Below, piece after piece: positions 15,443 to 24,796 of a stretch of 64,000 nucleotides of DNA. Position 1 is the first letter of the stretch; every line of letters begins with the position of its first letter. The notes under the pieces are model-generated. The model was not told the origin of the DNA and ran no database searches. It worked only from the letters and a program-made list of their open reading frames with translations. The position numbers and the translations under genes are program-made. Origin of the DNA: Gordoniibacillus chartarius (lineage in GTDB: Bacteria; Bacillota; Bacilli; Paenibacillales; NBRC-103111); assembly GCF_042432825.1 (NCBI RefSeq), contig NZ_JBHLWN010000077.1, forward strand, positions 62,001 through 126,000, read 5' to 3'.

Positions 15443-16709
15443 ATAAATTGCGATCAACCAAACATTGAATGGCCGTCATAATCCCGAACTTGCAATGAGA
15501 ATAGGTCAATCCGCCCTGCACATAAGCAATGTACGGTTCGCGTATCGGAGCATCCGCGGACATCTCCAGACTGCCTCCCTGAATGAACGTTCCCGCCGCC
15601 ATAATGACCGGCGACTCGTACCCCGGCATATCCCACGGCTCCGGAACAACATGCGCGTCAACGGCCGCCGCCTTCTGAATTCCCTGGACGAAAGCGATCA
15701 AGTGCTCGGCGCTGCGGAAACGGATCGCCTGGATGAGGTCGGTCCGCTCCTCCTCCCAGCGCGGATGCGACTCAAAGCCGAGCTGCTCGAACATCGCCGC
15801 GGCGAACACCGAGCCCTTGACGGCTTGTCCGACCAGATGCGGCGCCAGAAACAAGCCTTGAAACATCGCGCGCGTCGCTCCCAGCATGGCGCCGACTTCG
15901 CCGCCGATGCCCGGTGCCGTCAGCCGGTATGCGGCAAGCTCCACAAGCTCTCTTCTCCCAGCAATATATCCGCCCGACGGAGCAATGCCGCCGCCCGGAT
16001 TTTTAATCAACGAGCCGGCAATCAGATCCGCACCGACTTCGGGAGGCTCCAGCCGCTCCGTAAACTCGCCATAGCAGTTATCTACAAAAGTAACGACTTC
16101 CGACTCCGTCTCAGACGCGAGCCCTTTTACAAAACGCACCATCTCGCCGATTTGCGCAACCGAGAACGACGGACGCCAGTCGTAGCCGCGCGAGCGCTGA
16201 ATGCCGACCATCTTCGTATTCGGCGTCCAAGCGGCGCGAATACCTTCCCAATCGACTCCGCCGTTCTCGAGCAGCGGCACTTCGTCGTATTCGATGCCGA
16301 AGTCGCGCAGCGAGCCTGTGTTCCCTTCACCGGGCTTGCCGATAATATTATGCAGCGTGTCGTATGGCCGCCCCGTTATGTAAAGCAGCCGGTCGCCCGG
16401 CCGCAGTACGCCGAACAGCGCGGTGCCGATCGTATGCGTGCCGGATACGAAATGCGGCCTGACGAGCGCCGCTTCCGCACCGAAGACGTCGGCATAGACG
16501 AGATCGAGCGTTTCCCGTCCGCTGTCGTTGTACCCGTATCCCGTCGAGGAAGCGAAATGATAATCGCTTACCCGATGCTTCTGAAAGGCCCGAATAACCT
16601 TCCATTGGTTGTAATCAACGATCGCATCAAGCTTCCTTCGCATCGGCTCGATGCGCCGTTCGGCCTCCTCGGCCCACGAAGTAATCCTTACGTCAAACCC
16701 AAGCTCCAT
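15438..16709 (-). CDS. ynbB: PLP-dependent methionine gamma-lyase-family protein (YnbB-like, 'aluminum resistance')
   Basis: 423 residues, fold type I aminotransferase-like. The probable Schiff-base lysine is in GSLIKNPGGG, preceded by the pyridine-binding aspartate in TFVDNCYGEF; YGYNDSGRETL is typical of the family's N-terminal part. The group is annotated as methionine gamma-lyase/aluminum resistance but its reaction is not established. Located between hflX and glnR exactly as ynbB in B. subtilis; its ATG is 7 nt after the hflX stop, so it is cotranscribed with hflX. Confidence 0.85.
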   Translation of the reverse strand: MELGFDVRITSWAEEAERRIEPMRRKLDAIVDYNQWKVIRAFQKHRVSDYHFASSTGYGYNDSGRETLDLVYADVFGAEAALVRPHFVSGTHTIGTALFGVLRPGDRLLYITGRPYDTLHNIIGKPGEGNTGSLRDFGIEYDEVPLLENGGVDWEGIRAAWTPNTKMVGIQRSRGYDWRPSFSVAQIGEMVRFVKGLASETESEVVTFVDNCYGEFTERLEPPEVGADLIAGSLIKNPGGGIAPSGGYIAGRRELVELAAYRLTAPGIGGEVGAMLGATRAMFQGLFLAPHLVGQAVKGSVFAAAMFEQLGFESHPRWEEERTDLIQAIRFRSAEHLIAFVQGIQKAAAVDAHVVPEPWDMPGYESPVIMAAGTFIQGGSLEMSADAPIREPYIAYVQGGLTYSHCKFGIMTAIQCLVDRNLL

Positions 16710-16715
16710 CCTGTT

Positions 16716-18029
16716 TCAGCTCTCTCCCCGGTGCTGATCCCCTTGCTTCGCTTCGTCATACGCAGCGAGCAAGTAGCCTAATTTTGCATAATCGTCTTTA
16801 TTAACACGCACCTCGAACCGCATCTCGTCGCCGTCCACTTCATTCGATACGACGTCGCCGATGCGATAGACGAGGGAAATGACATCCCCTTTGTCGGCCG
16901 GTACGCGGAACGTCTTGCTGTCGCCCATCAGCTTCTCTTGAATGGCGTTGCGCAGCCGCTCCAAATCCGTATCCGAGTAAGCGTTAATTCGTATGAAATC
17001 GCCGCCCGTCGTCAGCAGATCGACCCTTTCGCTGTCGGGTATGAGATCGATTTTGTTAAACACGGTCAGCCGTTCTTTGCCGCTTGCGCCAAGCTCCTCG
17101 AGCACTTCGTCCACGACGCGCATTTGCTCGGAACGCATATCCGACGAGCTGTCGACGACATGCAAAATGAGATCCGCTTCGTTCGCTTCCTCCAGGGTCG
17201 CACGGAAGGCGGCGATCAGATCGTGCGGCAAATTTTGAATAAATCCAACCGTATCGGTCAGCACGATCTCTTTCCCGCTCGGCAACTCCATCGTCCGCGA
17301 CGTCGGATCGAGCGTGGCGAACAGCTGATTTTCCACGTAGACATCGGCGTCCGTGAGACGCTTCAGCAAAGTCGATTTGCCGGCATTTGTGTAGCCGACC
17401 AGCGCGACCTGGAACACGCCGGTCTTCTTCCGACGCTCCCTGTGCAGCACCCGATGCCGTACAACTTCGCTGAGAGCGGCCTTCAGGTCCGTAATGCGCC
17501 CGCGGATATGCCGGCGGTCCGTCTCCAGCTTCGTTTCGCCGGGACCGCGCGTCCCGATGCCGCCGCCGAGCCGCGACAAGTTTTTGCCGTGTCCCGACAG
17601 CCGCGGCAGCAAATAGCTGAGCTGAGCCAGCTCAACCTGGATAATCCCTTCGCGGGTTTTGGCACGCTGCGCAAAAATGTCGAGAATGAGCTGCGTCCGA
17701 TCGATAATCTTCACATCGAGCGCTTCCTCCAAATTGCGCACCTGCGCCCCGGACAGCTCCTGATCGAAAATCGCCGTGTTCGCACCCAGCTCGTCGAGCC
17801 GAGCCTTCAGCTCCTCGACCTTCCCTTTGCCGATCAGCCAGCGGGCATCGGGCGTGTCCTTATTTTGCCGCATCGTCTCGAGCACCTGAACGCCGGCGGT
17901 TTCCGCCAAGCTGACGAGCTCCGCGAGCGAATATTCCGCCATCGCCTCGCTCCGCTTCTGAACGGTCGACACAAGACTGACCAATATCGCCCTATCCTTT
18001 ACGCTGCTGTTCGTATCATATGCAGTCAT
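16716..18029 (-). CDS. hflX: Ribosome-associated GTPase HflX
   Basis: About 437 residues. N-terminal HflX subdomain and coiled linker (to ~190, with SRLGGGIGTRGPGETKLE) followed by a TRAFAC-class G domain: G1 GYTNAGKST, G3 DTVGFI, G4 NKIDL, and a small C-terminal domain. HflX splits stalled or hibernating 70S ribosomes. The start at 18029 is chosen because GAAGGGG lies 8 nt upstream; an ATG two codons earlier is almost on top of the Shine-Dalgarno, and the frame to 18134 runs into the spoVK terminator. Confidence 0.93.
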   Translation of the reverse strand: MTAYDTNSSVKDRAILVSLVSTVQKRSEAMAEYSLAELVSLAETAGVQVLETMRQNKDTPDARWLIGKGKVEELKARLDELGANTAIFDQELSGAQVRNLEEALDVKIIDRTQLILDIFAQRAKTREGIIQVELAQLSYLLPRLSGHGKNLSRLGGGIGTRGPGETKLETDRRHIRGRITDLKAALSEVVRHRVLHRERRKKTGVFQVALVGYTNAGKSTLLKRLTDADVYVENQLFATLDPTSRTMELPSGKEIVLTDTVGFIQNLPHDLIAAFRATLEEANEADLILHVVDSSSDMRSEQMRVVDEVLEELGASGKERLTVFNKIDLIPDSERVDLLTTGGDFIRINAYSDTDLERLRNAIQEKLMGDSKTFRVPADKGDVISLVYRIGDVVSNEVDGDEMRFEVRVNKDDYAKLGYLLAAYDEAKQGDQHRGES

Positions 18030-18100
18030 CGACATGTCCCCTTCGCCGAAGCTAACATCGATCGTTAACTTCCGTTGTAAGTTTATCATAGAACCGGAGC

Positions 18101-18131
18101 AAAAGAAAAACCGCAGCCCGTCAGGCAGCGG
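18101..18131 (-). terminator. spoVK terminator
   Basis: Stem CCGCTGCC/GGCTGCGG on the minus strand followed by TTTTTCTTTT. It separates spoVK from hflX. Confidence 0.75.
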
Positions 18132-18138
18132 CATCCAC

Positions 18139-19074
18139 TTACTTAAACTTTAAATCCTCCGGCCGAATCGACATCAGCTCCTGCTTGGGCGGGCTCGTCG
18201 TATACGTCCCTAACAGCCGTACCGCCTGATGGCGTATCGCCTTCTCCAGCACATTGCGAACATACCGCGCATTGCTGAACGCCCGCCACTGCGCCGCCTT
18301 CTCCTCGGCCAAATGCTGCTTCAGCTTTATAATGGCTTGCGGCAGCAGCATATATTCGCGTTCCTTCGCGAGCAGCTCGCAAATTTGGACCAGCTGCTCA
18401 ATCGAGTAATCCTCGAACTCGACTTGGATCGGGAAGCGCGAAGGGAGGCCCGGGTTTGTCGCCAAGAATGCCTCCATCTCTTCGGAATAGCCGGCCAGGA
18501 TCAGAATGAACTCGTTTTTCTTGTCCTCCATGCCTTTGACCAGGCAATCGATCGCTTCTTTGCCGAAATCCTTCTCGCCGCCGCGCGCCAAGCTGTACGC
18601 CTCGTCAATGAACAAAATCCCGCCCATCGCCTTCTTCATCAGCTCGCGCGTCTTCAGCGCCGTATGACCGATATATTCCCCGACGAGATCCGCCCTTTCC
18701 ACTTCGATAAAATGTCCCTTGCTCAGCACGCCGAGCGCGTGGAACATCCGCCCCATCAGCCGTGCCACTGTCGTCTTTCCGGTGCCGGGACTCCCTTTAA
18801 AAATCATATGATAGACATGCGAGTTATGAAGCAGCCCCGCCTCCGCCCGAAACCGAGATATTTGCAGCAAGGCGTAAATTTCATGGACGAGACTCTTCAC
18901 ATTGTCCAAACCGATCATCCCGTTCAGCTCTTTGAAGATGTCCGACAGCGGTCCGTCCGTAGGCACGTGCTTCCCCGCTTGCGGCGGCTCGGGCTCGGCC
19001 AGCGGCCGTTGAATCGGCTCCGGCTGCCGCAGCACAATGTTGATTTGTCTCGATGGCTGGACTCGACCGCTCAT
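18139..19074 (-). CDS. spoVK: Stage V sporulation protein K (AAA+ ATPase)
   Basis: 311 residues, CbbX/SpoVK clade AAA+ ATPase. A Pro-rich N-terminus (~1-45), then GLDNVKSLVHEIYALLQ, Walker A KGSPGTGKTT, Walker B ILFIDEAYSL, the sensor region in AGYSEEMEAFLATNPGLPSRF and the C-terminal lid. In B. subtilis it is needed for spore maturation. ATG at 19074 has GAGGTG 6 nt upstream; a GTG three codons earlier overlaps that site. Its place between hfq/miaA genes and hflX matches B. subtilis. Confidence 0.93.
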   Translation of the reverse strand: MSGRVQPSRQINIVLRQPEPIQRPLAEPEPPQAGKHVPTDGPLSDIFKELNGMIGLDNVKSLVHEIYALLQISRFRAEAGLLHNSHVYHMIFKGSPGTGKTTVARLMGRMFHALGVLSKGHFIEVERADLVGEYIGHTALKTRELMKKAMGGILFIDEAYSLARGGEKDFGKEAIDCLVKGMEDKKNEFILILAGYSEEMEAFLATNPGLPSRFPIQVEFEDYSIEQLVQICELLAKEREYMLLPQAIIKLKQHLAEEKAAQWRAFSNARYVRNVLEKAIRHQAVRLLGTYTTSPPKQELMSIRPEDLKFK

Positions 19075-19268
19075 TACGTTCACCTCGCATTATCGATTCA
19101 AGCAGCAGACACGCCGATGCGCGCTGCTTGCCGACCTATTTACCATCTTACGTTCGAATGCCGCACTTTATGATTCGGCCACCTTTCGCGTGCGTTCGAC
19201 TGTGAACGAGCCGCGCTGTCGGTTCCTGCGCTCGCCCGGGAAATAAACAGCCGACGGAAATCAATGAA

Positions 19269-19277
19269 TGGTATAAT
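19269..19277 (+). promoter_or_regulatory. Extended -10 promoter of the GNAT gene
   Basis: TGG-TATAAT (19269-19277) with no good -35 at the proper distance; an extended -10 element. It lies 65 nt upstream of the ATG. Confidence 0.5.
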
Positions 19278-19341
19278 CATTCCATGACAAATCGGCCGGG
19301 ACTTGCCCGGTTCATCTGTAAAGCGGAAGGCGGATGAGATC

Positions 19342-20124
19342 ATGACAATGAATCTGCAGTCGATACGTCAAATGGAAGCTCGCGCAGCCCGGACATGGCC
19401 TGCGGAAGAAAGCTCTTTATGGCAAGGTTGGCTTCTGCGCGCTTCCGGCGGCGTCACCAAACGGGCGAATAGCGTGCTTACGGCCGGGGAAGGACCATTA
19501 GGCGAGGCCGGCTGGCTTGAGGAGATCGAAGCCTTCTATCGGGAGCGTTCGCTGCCGCCGACATTTCATGTGACGGATGGTTCTCCGGCAAGTCTAGATG
19601 AATTACTGGCATCTCAAGGGTATGAAAAGGAGTTCCCCTGCGAAGTGATGACGGCAATGACGACTGACGTACAGAAGGCAGCCGAATCCACCCATTTCAA
19701 ACGTGGCGGCTCCGGTCGTGTCCGGGTCATCGTCCAAAGCCGGGCGGATGAAGCTTGGATTCACAATTTTGTCCGGCTTGAGCAATTTCCGGAGGAACGG
19801 CTGCCGTTTTACCGAGGGTTATGCGAACGCATGCCGGAAGGCAGCCGCTTCTTCACCTTGCTGCACAACGATGCGCCCGCGGCGATCGCTACGCTGGTCG
19901 GCGAGGACGGCTGGGGCGGCATCATCAATGTAGCCGTTGACGAAACGCTGCGGGGTCGGGGACTGGGTACCGTGCTGATGCACGCGCTCGGCTGCGAAGC
20001 CGCAGCAAATCAAATAGACCGGCTGTATTTGCAAGTGGTCGCAAATAACGAACCGGCCTATCGGATGTACCGAAAACTGGGCTTCAGCCCTGCTTACCGT
20101 TTTCACTATCGGGTAAAGCATTAA
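19342..20124 (+). CDS. GNAT-family N-acetyltransferase
   Basis: 260 residues, two-part GNAT protein. The N-terminal half (WPAEESSLWQGWLLRASGGVTKRANSV) is the degenerate domain common to Bacillales two-domain acetyltransferases. The C-terminal half has the acetyl-CoA loop VDETLRGRGLGTVLMHAL and the closing motif NEPAYRMYRKLGF. Substrate unknown. The ATG at 19342 was preferred over an in-frame GTG/ATG upstream because of GGAAGG. Its TAA overlaps the stop codon of the convergent esterase within TTAA. Confidence 0.82.
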   Translation: MTMNLQSIRQMEARAARTWPAEESSLWQGWLLRASGGVTKRANSVLTAGEGPLGEAGWLEEIEAFYRERSLPPTFHVTDGSPASLDELLASQGYEKEFPCEVMTAMTTDVQKAAESTHFKRGGSGRVRVIVQSRADEAWIHNFVRLEQFPEERLPFYRGLCERMPEGSRFFTLLHNDAPAAIATLVGEDGWGGIINVAVDETLRGRGLGTVLMHALGCEAAANQIDRLYLQVVANNEPAYRMYRKLGFSPAYRFHYRVKH

Positions 20125-20783
20125 TCGGCTGCCAGGAACCGTTCGACAACCCGGAACAGCTCCGGAGCGTCCGGACCTTGGCAAATGAGATGGTTGGACC
20201 GCGGGAACGTATGCAGCTCCTTTGGACCTTGAAGCTTGCTATGCACATAGCGCGCGCTGAACGGATGCACGACCTGGTCCAGCTCGCTTTGGGCGATGAG
20301 CGTCGGAACCTTGACCTTGCGCAGCTCCGGCCTCATGTGCTTGACTAGCCGGGTGAATTGCCACGTCGCCTGCAGCGGCGTGCCGCCCATCTTCTCCAGA
20401 TGACCGCGGTCGCCCTGCCGGAGCCGCATGGTCAGCTCGCGGGCGAATCGAGCCGGACTGATGTAGATGACGGCGGCGTTCAGCAGCACGAGCCTGCGAA
20501 CCCGGTATTTGGTCGCCATGTATGCTGCCAGCAGTCCGCCCATCGAGAAACCGACCACATCGAAGCTCGTTTGCTGCCGTTCGAGATTGCGGGCCTCTTC
20601 CTCCGCCGCCTCCACCCAATCCTTCCAATGCACGCGCCCGCCTTCGCCGAGCTTCCGTCCGTTCCACGGGAGGAGCGGCAGCACGCAGCTTCGGCCGCAC
20701 CGTTCCAGCTCCCGGGCAAGCGGCTCCAGCTCATCCGTCCCCCCGGTGAATCCATGCAGCAGCAAACACGGCGGCTTTCCCAT
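20121..20783 (-). CDS. Alpha/beta hydrolase (Est30-like carboxylesterase)
   Basis: 220 residues. Nucleophile elbow GFSMGG (Ser ~95), catalytic Asp in SELDQVV and His in SNHLICQ near the C-terminus; LLLHGFTGG forms the oxyanion hole. Size and motifs match small cytosolic carboxylesterases of the Est30/EstA family. Natural substrate unknown. It follows the cyclophilin gene by 16 nt on the same strand and is probably cotranscribed. Its stop codon overlaps that of the convergent GNAT gene. Confidence 0.85.
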   Translation of the reverse strand: MGKPPCLLLHGFTGGTDELEPLARELERCGRSCVLPLLPWNGRKLGEGGRVHWKDWVEAAEEEARNLERQQTSFDVVGFSMGGLLAAYMATKYRVRRLVLLNAAVIYISPARFARELTMRLRQGDRGHLEKMGGTPLQATWQFTRLVKHMRPELRKVKVPTLIAQSELDQVVHPFSARYVHSKLQGPKELHTFPRSNHLICQGPDAPELFRVVERFLAAD

Positions 20784-20799
20784 CGTTAAGCTCTCACCC

Positions 20800-21543
20800 T
20801 TACTTCTCCGTAATCTTAACGCTGTTAATCGTCACCTTTTCGGTCGGCGCGCTGAGCTCACCGCTTGGACCTACCTTAACCGGGGTTTCCGCGATCTTCA
20901 GCACATTCTCCATCCCTTTGACAACCTTACCGAAGATCGTATAGTCAGGTTTAGCATTTAAATTTTTACAAGAGTCGCCCGTACAAATAAAAAATTGGCT
21001 GCCGTTCGTATTTTTCCCCGCATTCGCCATTGCGACGATCCCGGGTTCGTATTGGTAGGACGTTTTCTCGTCTTCGAACTTGTAGCCTGGTCCGCCCCGG
21101 CCGGTGCCTTCCGGGTCGCCGGTTTGAATCATGAACGGTTTGATGATCCGGTGAAATATCACACCGTCATAGAATCCCTGCTTGGATAAAAACACGAAAT
21201 TGTTGACCGTCTTCGGGGCGTCCTTGGCGAACAGCTGAATCGTAAAATCTCCCTTGGTCGTCTTCAGCTCCGCTTCGTACGTTTTGTTTTGGTCAATTTG
21301 CATTTCCGGCGGCGCGTCCCAGCTCTTCTTCTTGGCCGGCTCGGCAGCGGGCGCCGAACTCGAGCCAGCGTTGGCTGAACCCGTATTTGCCGATCCGGTA
21401 CCGGCCGTTGTGCCATCCGCCGCCGGCTTGTTACCGCAGCCAGCCAACATAAGGCTGACGGTTAATGCCGCGGCAAGCAGCTTTACACTTTTCTTGCGGA
21501 TGGAGCTGGTGCGATCATTGGATTGATGGAGTGGACGTAGCAT
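20800..21543 (-). CDS. Peptidyl-prolyl cis-trans isomerase, cyclophilin lipoprotein
   Basis: 247 residues. Lipoprotein signal with lipobox LMLAGCG (Cys ~36), a Gly/Ser/Ala-rich linker to ~75, then a cyclophilin domain with FHRIIKPFMIQTGDP and NTNGSQFFI active-site motifs. Probably anchored outside the membrane, assisting folding of secreted proteins; it follows a class A PBP by 36 nt, suggesting envelope work. GGAGGAG lies 10 nt before ATG. Confidence 0.9.
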   Translation of the reverse strand: MLRPLHQSNDRTSSIRKKSVKLLAAALTVSLMLAGCGNKPAADGTTAGTGSANTGSANAGSSSAPAAEPAKKKSWDAPPEMQIDQNKTYEAELKTTKGDFTIQLFAKDAPKTVNNFVFLSKQGFYDGVIFHRIIKPFMIQTGDPEGTGRGGPGYKFEDEKTSYQYEPGIVAMANAGKNTNGSQFFICTGDSCKNLNAKPDYTIFGKVVKGMENVLKIAETPVKVGPSGELSAPTEKVTINSVKITEK

Positions 21544-21579
21544 ACGATAACTCTCCTCCTGATGTAAGATATGATATCA

Positions 21580-24351
21580 TTATGGCGTTGCCGTTGACGG
21601 ACTGCCCGTTTGCGCACGATTGTCCGAGAGTCCGCCAGCCGCGCCGCCGGTAACGCTATTACCCGACGTGGCGCTTCCATTCGTCGTTCCCGTACTGCCG
21701 CCTGTAGGTTGACCGGATGTTCCTTTAGTACCTGTTCCGGACGTCGACGTCCCGGTGTCACCTGTGCCCGTGCCGGTACCACTTCCTGTACCCGACCCCG
21801 AAGCAGCACCTGTACCCGTACCTGTACCTGTACCAGTGCCCGTTCCGGAGCCGGAACCTTTACCGGTACCGGATCCGGAACCAGCGTCAGTTCCCGTGTT
21901 TGTTCCGGAGCCTGTTCCCGACCCCTTTCCTGCGCCAGTTCCCGCGCCCGTACCGGTGCCGGCTCCGGTTCCCGATCCCGTACCGCTTGTATTCCCCGTC
22001 CCTGTTCCTGTACCGTTACCCGGTTTGCCGTTCGGCTTATCCCTCGACTCTCCGTCACCCGTCTCTTTATCTTTACCGGGCTCCCCGCCGTTCGGCGGTA
22101 CCGTATTCTCATCGGCAGGCACCGTCACCGATACGACGTTCGACCTCGCGCTGGTTGCATTCGTTTCCGTATTCATAGCGCTGAGCACGTATTGATAAGT
22201 CTCGCCCTTCTGGATGGCTACGTCCATCACGCTCGTCGTCGCCGAATCCAGCAGCTTCACGAAATCCTCATCCTTCAAGCCTTTGCGGTACAACTGATAC
22301 ATCATGTTCTCGCCCGCACTCGTCCATGTCAGCTTGACGCCGCTATGGTCTTTATCGTATACCGCCGCGAGATCGCCGACCGCCTTCGGCGGCTGCTCCG
22401 GATCCGGCACGCCGGCAGGCTTCTGAAACGACGTCGCCGGCTTGCCGGCGAGCGCCTTCGACATCACTTCCTTGAAAATAACGGCCGGTCCGCCGCTGCC
22501 CACAGTGACGTAATGCTTCTCGTCGGTTACGAGGAAGCCTTCCCATACGGCCGCCGACCATTCCGGCGTATATCCGACCATCCAGACGTCGCGGTTGTAT
22601 TTCTCCAGCCCTTTGAGCGCCAGCTGCGTCGTGCCGGTTTTCCCCGCAACAGGCCTGTCGAGTCTCGCCGCGGTACCCGTCCCTCCCTGCACGACGCCTT
22701 GCAGCAGCAAGGTCATGTAGTAGGCGGTTTTCGCCGACATCGCATTGTTTTTCTGCGGCTTATGCGACGCAATTTCGGTGCCGTTCTCGTTCAATATTTT
22801 CACAATCGTATGCGGCGTATACCAATAACCGCCATTCGCGAACGCCGAATAGGCAGCGGCCATCTGCAGCGGCGTAACCCCTCTGCTCAAGCCGCCGAGA
22901 GCGATCGCCAGGTTGTTATCCTCGGCCGGCAGCTTCATGCCCAGCTTCTCCGCAAAAGCCAGTCCTTTACTCACACCGATTTCATTCAAGAGCCACACGG
23001 CCGGCTGGTTGATGGATTGGGCCACAGCCTCCGTCATGCTCACTTTGCCCCGGTACACGCCGTCGTAGTTGCTCGGCGAATAATTCCCGTAAGACCGTTT
23101 CTCGTCCGTCAGCATGGAGTAAGGCGAATATTTGCCCGTTTCCAGCGCCGGACCGAACGATACGATCGGTTTGAACGACGACCCAGGCTGCCGCGGGTTG
23201 CTTGTCGCCAGATTGAGGTCTTTGGACTTGTACCCTCTCGCTCCGACCAGCGCGACGATGCCGCCGTCCTTGTTGTTCACAATCGCCATCGAGCTTTGGA
23301 TTTTCTTTCCGTCCGCCGCATCCTTTTGGAAAAATTTATCCTGAGCGTACGTCTGCTCGGCGATTTGCTGCGCCTTTGGATCCAGCGTCGTATAGATTTT
23401 GTACCCGCTCGTGAGCAATTCGTCTTCCGAAATGTTGTACTGCGCTTCCGCTTCCTCAATCATCGTATCGATAAACGCCGCATACAGCTGATTGTTCGGC
23501 GCCGGCTGCGAGACATATTCGACCGCCGCCGCTTCGGCGCGCTCCGCCTCCGTGATGTAGCCTTGATCGGTCATCAGGCGCAGAACGACGGCGCGCCGTT
23601 CGCGGGATTTTTGCGGATTCTGGATCGGATTGTACACGTTCGGCGCCTTCGGCATCGCCGCGAGGGTCGCGACCTGCCACGTCTTGAGCTGGTGAAGATC
23701 GGATATGCCGAAATAGCGCTTCGCCGCAGCCTTAATCCCCCAAGCCCCGTTGCCGAAATAAATCCGGTTCAAATAATATTCCATAATTTGATCTTTTGTA
23801 AAATTGTTTTCGATCGCAATCGCAATCGACATTTCCGTCGCCTTTCGGAATACCGTCTTCTCCGAATTCGTGAACACGTTCTTGGCGAGCTGCTGCGTAA
23901 TCGTCGAACCGCCTTCGACGGCGCTGCGATGCATAATATCTTTCACGATCGCCCGGCCCAGGGAATAAAAATCGATGCCGAAGTGTTTGTCAAACCGCTG
24001 GTCCTCAGTGGCGATGAAGGCGTCCCTTACCCGCTTCGGAATGTCTTGGATATTGACGTACTCGCGGGTTTCGCTGCGCTGCAGCGTCATGACTTCATTA
24101 TTGTTGACATCAAATAGAGTTGGCGCTTGATTAATATCTGTCAGCTTCGTCATGTTCGAATGCAAAATCTTATTGCCGTTAACAATGAACAACATATAAA
24201 TGCCCAGAGCACAAATCATCGCGACAATCGCCGTCACGACCGCGCCGATAACGAGCCGCCCCCAGCGAACACCTTTCTTCTTCGGCCGTTTGGGAGAATT
24301 GCGATTCGAGGCTGTCCCGGCTTTCGGGATCGTTTTACTCGTTGTAGTCAT
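21580..24351 (-). CDS. Class A penicillin-binding protein (PBP1A/1B type) with FN3-like domain and Gly-Thr tail
   Basis: About 923 residues. Cytoplasmic basic tail, membrane segment (~35-60), GT51 glycosyltransferase with EDQRFDKHFGID (catalytic Glu) and GGSTITQQLAKN, then a transpeptidase domain with SxxK in PGSSFKP, the SIN motif and KTGTT. Then an FN3-like domain (~690-770) and a 172-residue tail of Gly-Thr/Gly-Ser repeats. It polymerises and crosslinks peptidoglycan. The start at 24351 is chosen for GGAGGGAC. Transcribed after hfq beyond a terminator, ahead of the cyclophilin and esterase genes. Confidence 0.94.
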   Translation of the reverse strand: MTTTSKTIPKAGTASNRNSPKRPKKKGVRWGRLVIGAVVTAIVAMICALGIYMLFIVNGNKILHSNMTKLTDINQAPTLFDVNNNEVMTLQRSETREYVNIQDIPKRVRDAFIATEDQRFDKHFGIDFYSLGRAIVKDIMHRSAVEGGSTITQQLAKNVFTNSEKTVFRKATEMSIAIAIENNFTKDQIMEYYLNRIYFGNGAWGIKAAAKRYFGISDLHQLKTWQVATLAAMPKAPNVYNPIQNPQKSRERRAVVLRLMTDQGYITEAERAEAAAVEYVSQPAPNNQLYAAFIDTMIEEAEAQYNISEDELLTSGYKIYTTLDPKAQQIAEQTYAQDKFFQKDAADGKKIQSSMAIVNNKDGGIVALVGARGYKSKDLNLATSNPRQPGSSFKPIVSFGPALETGKYSPYSMLTDEKRSYGNYSPSNYDGVYRGKVSMTEAVAQSINQPAVWLLNEIGVSKGLAFAEKLGMKLPAEDNNLAIALGGLSRGVTPLQMAAAYSAFANGGYWYTPHTIVKILNENGTEIASHKPQKNNAMSAKTAYYMTLLLQGVVQGGTGTAARLDRPVAGKTGTTQLALKGLEKYNRDVWMVGYTPEWSAAVWEGFLVTDEKHYVTVGSGGPAVIFKEVMSKALAGKPATSFQKPAGVPDPEQPPKAVGDLAAVYDKDHSGVKLTWTSAGENMMYQLYRKGLKDEDFVKLLDSATTSVMDVAIQKGETYQYVLSAMNTETNATSARSNVVSVTVPADENTVPPNGGEPGKDKETGDGESRDKPNGKPGNGTGTGTGNTSGTGSGTGAGTGTGAGTGAGKGSGTGSGTNTGTDAGSGSGTGKGSGSGTGTGTGTGTGTGAASGSGTGSGTGTGTGDTGTSTSGTGTKGTSGQPTGGSTGTTNGSATSGNSVTGGAAGGLSDNRAQTGSPSTATP
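21718..22015 (-). repeat. Low-complexity Gly-Thr/Gly-Ser coding repeat in the PBP tail
   Basis: About 100 residues of alternating Gly with Thr, Ser or Ala, encoded by degenerate GGNACN units. Codon choice varies between units, so it is not a recent simple-sequence expansion throughout, although runs such as (GGTACN)n can slip. Confidence 0.85.
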
Positions 24352-24388
24352 AGCTAGGTCCCTCCGCTTCCGCTTCATGCTCTCTCAA

Positions 24389-24415
24389 CAAAAGAACAAC
24401 CCGAAACCGGGTTGC
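24389..24415 (-). terminator. hfq terminator
   Basis: Minus-strand stem GCAACCCGG/CGGGTTGT followed by TCTTTTG. Confidence 0.7.
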
Positions 24416-24478
24416 TCCTCCGTATGTCTATGCAATTAGACGCTGACGTTGAACTGAAAGTTGCAGAAGATGCCCCGA

Positions 24479-24721
24479 TTAGGCGTCAGCGGACGTATCC
24501 GGCGCTTGCAGCGACACGGCACGCTGCGGCGTGAACGTGGAGATCGCATGCTTGTACACCATTTGCTGCCGTCCATCGCTGTCAATGACAATCGTGAAAT
24601 TGTCAAATGCACGGATTTGGCCGCGAATTTGGAAGCCGTTCGTCAAATACACCGTAACGGGGATACTTTCTTTGCGGAGCTGGTTAAGGAAATTGTCCTG
24701 AATGTTGATCGATTTGTTCAT
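24479..24721 (-). CDS. hfq: RNA-binding protein Hfq
   Basis: 80 residues, hexameric Sm-like RNA chaperone. Sm1 (QDNFLNQLRKESIPVTVYL), the turn GFQIRGQIRAFDNFT and the Sm2 signature VYKHAIST are all present. The C-terminal tail is short, as in Firmicutes. Location directly after miaA is the conserved bacterial arrangement. AAAGGGG precedes the ATG. Confidence 0.96.
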   Translation of the reverse strand: MNKSINIQDNFLNQLRKESIPVTVYLTNGFQIRGQIRAFDNFTIVIDSDGRQQMVYKHAISTFTPQRAVSLQAPDTSADA

Positions 24722-24796
24722 TAGTGGTTCCCCTTTCTATTAAGACGCCATCCGGCGTTGACATCGTTATGGATGGAACAGCCGGCTGCCCTACTC

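Noticed and set aside
21718..22015. CRISPR-like periodic repeat
   Set aside because: Periodicity is hexanucleotide-scale and encodes Gly-Thr; no spacers of uniform size or repeats of 24-40 nt.
21610..24117. 835-codon open frame on the plus strand opposite the PBP gene
   Set aside because: Arg-rich, no family features, no ribosome binding site; it arises from GC-rich codon use and the Gly-Thr repeat of the minus-strand gene.
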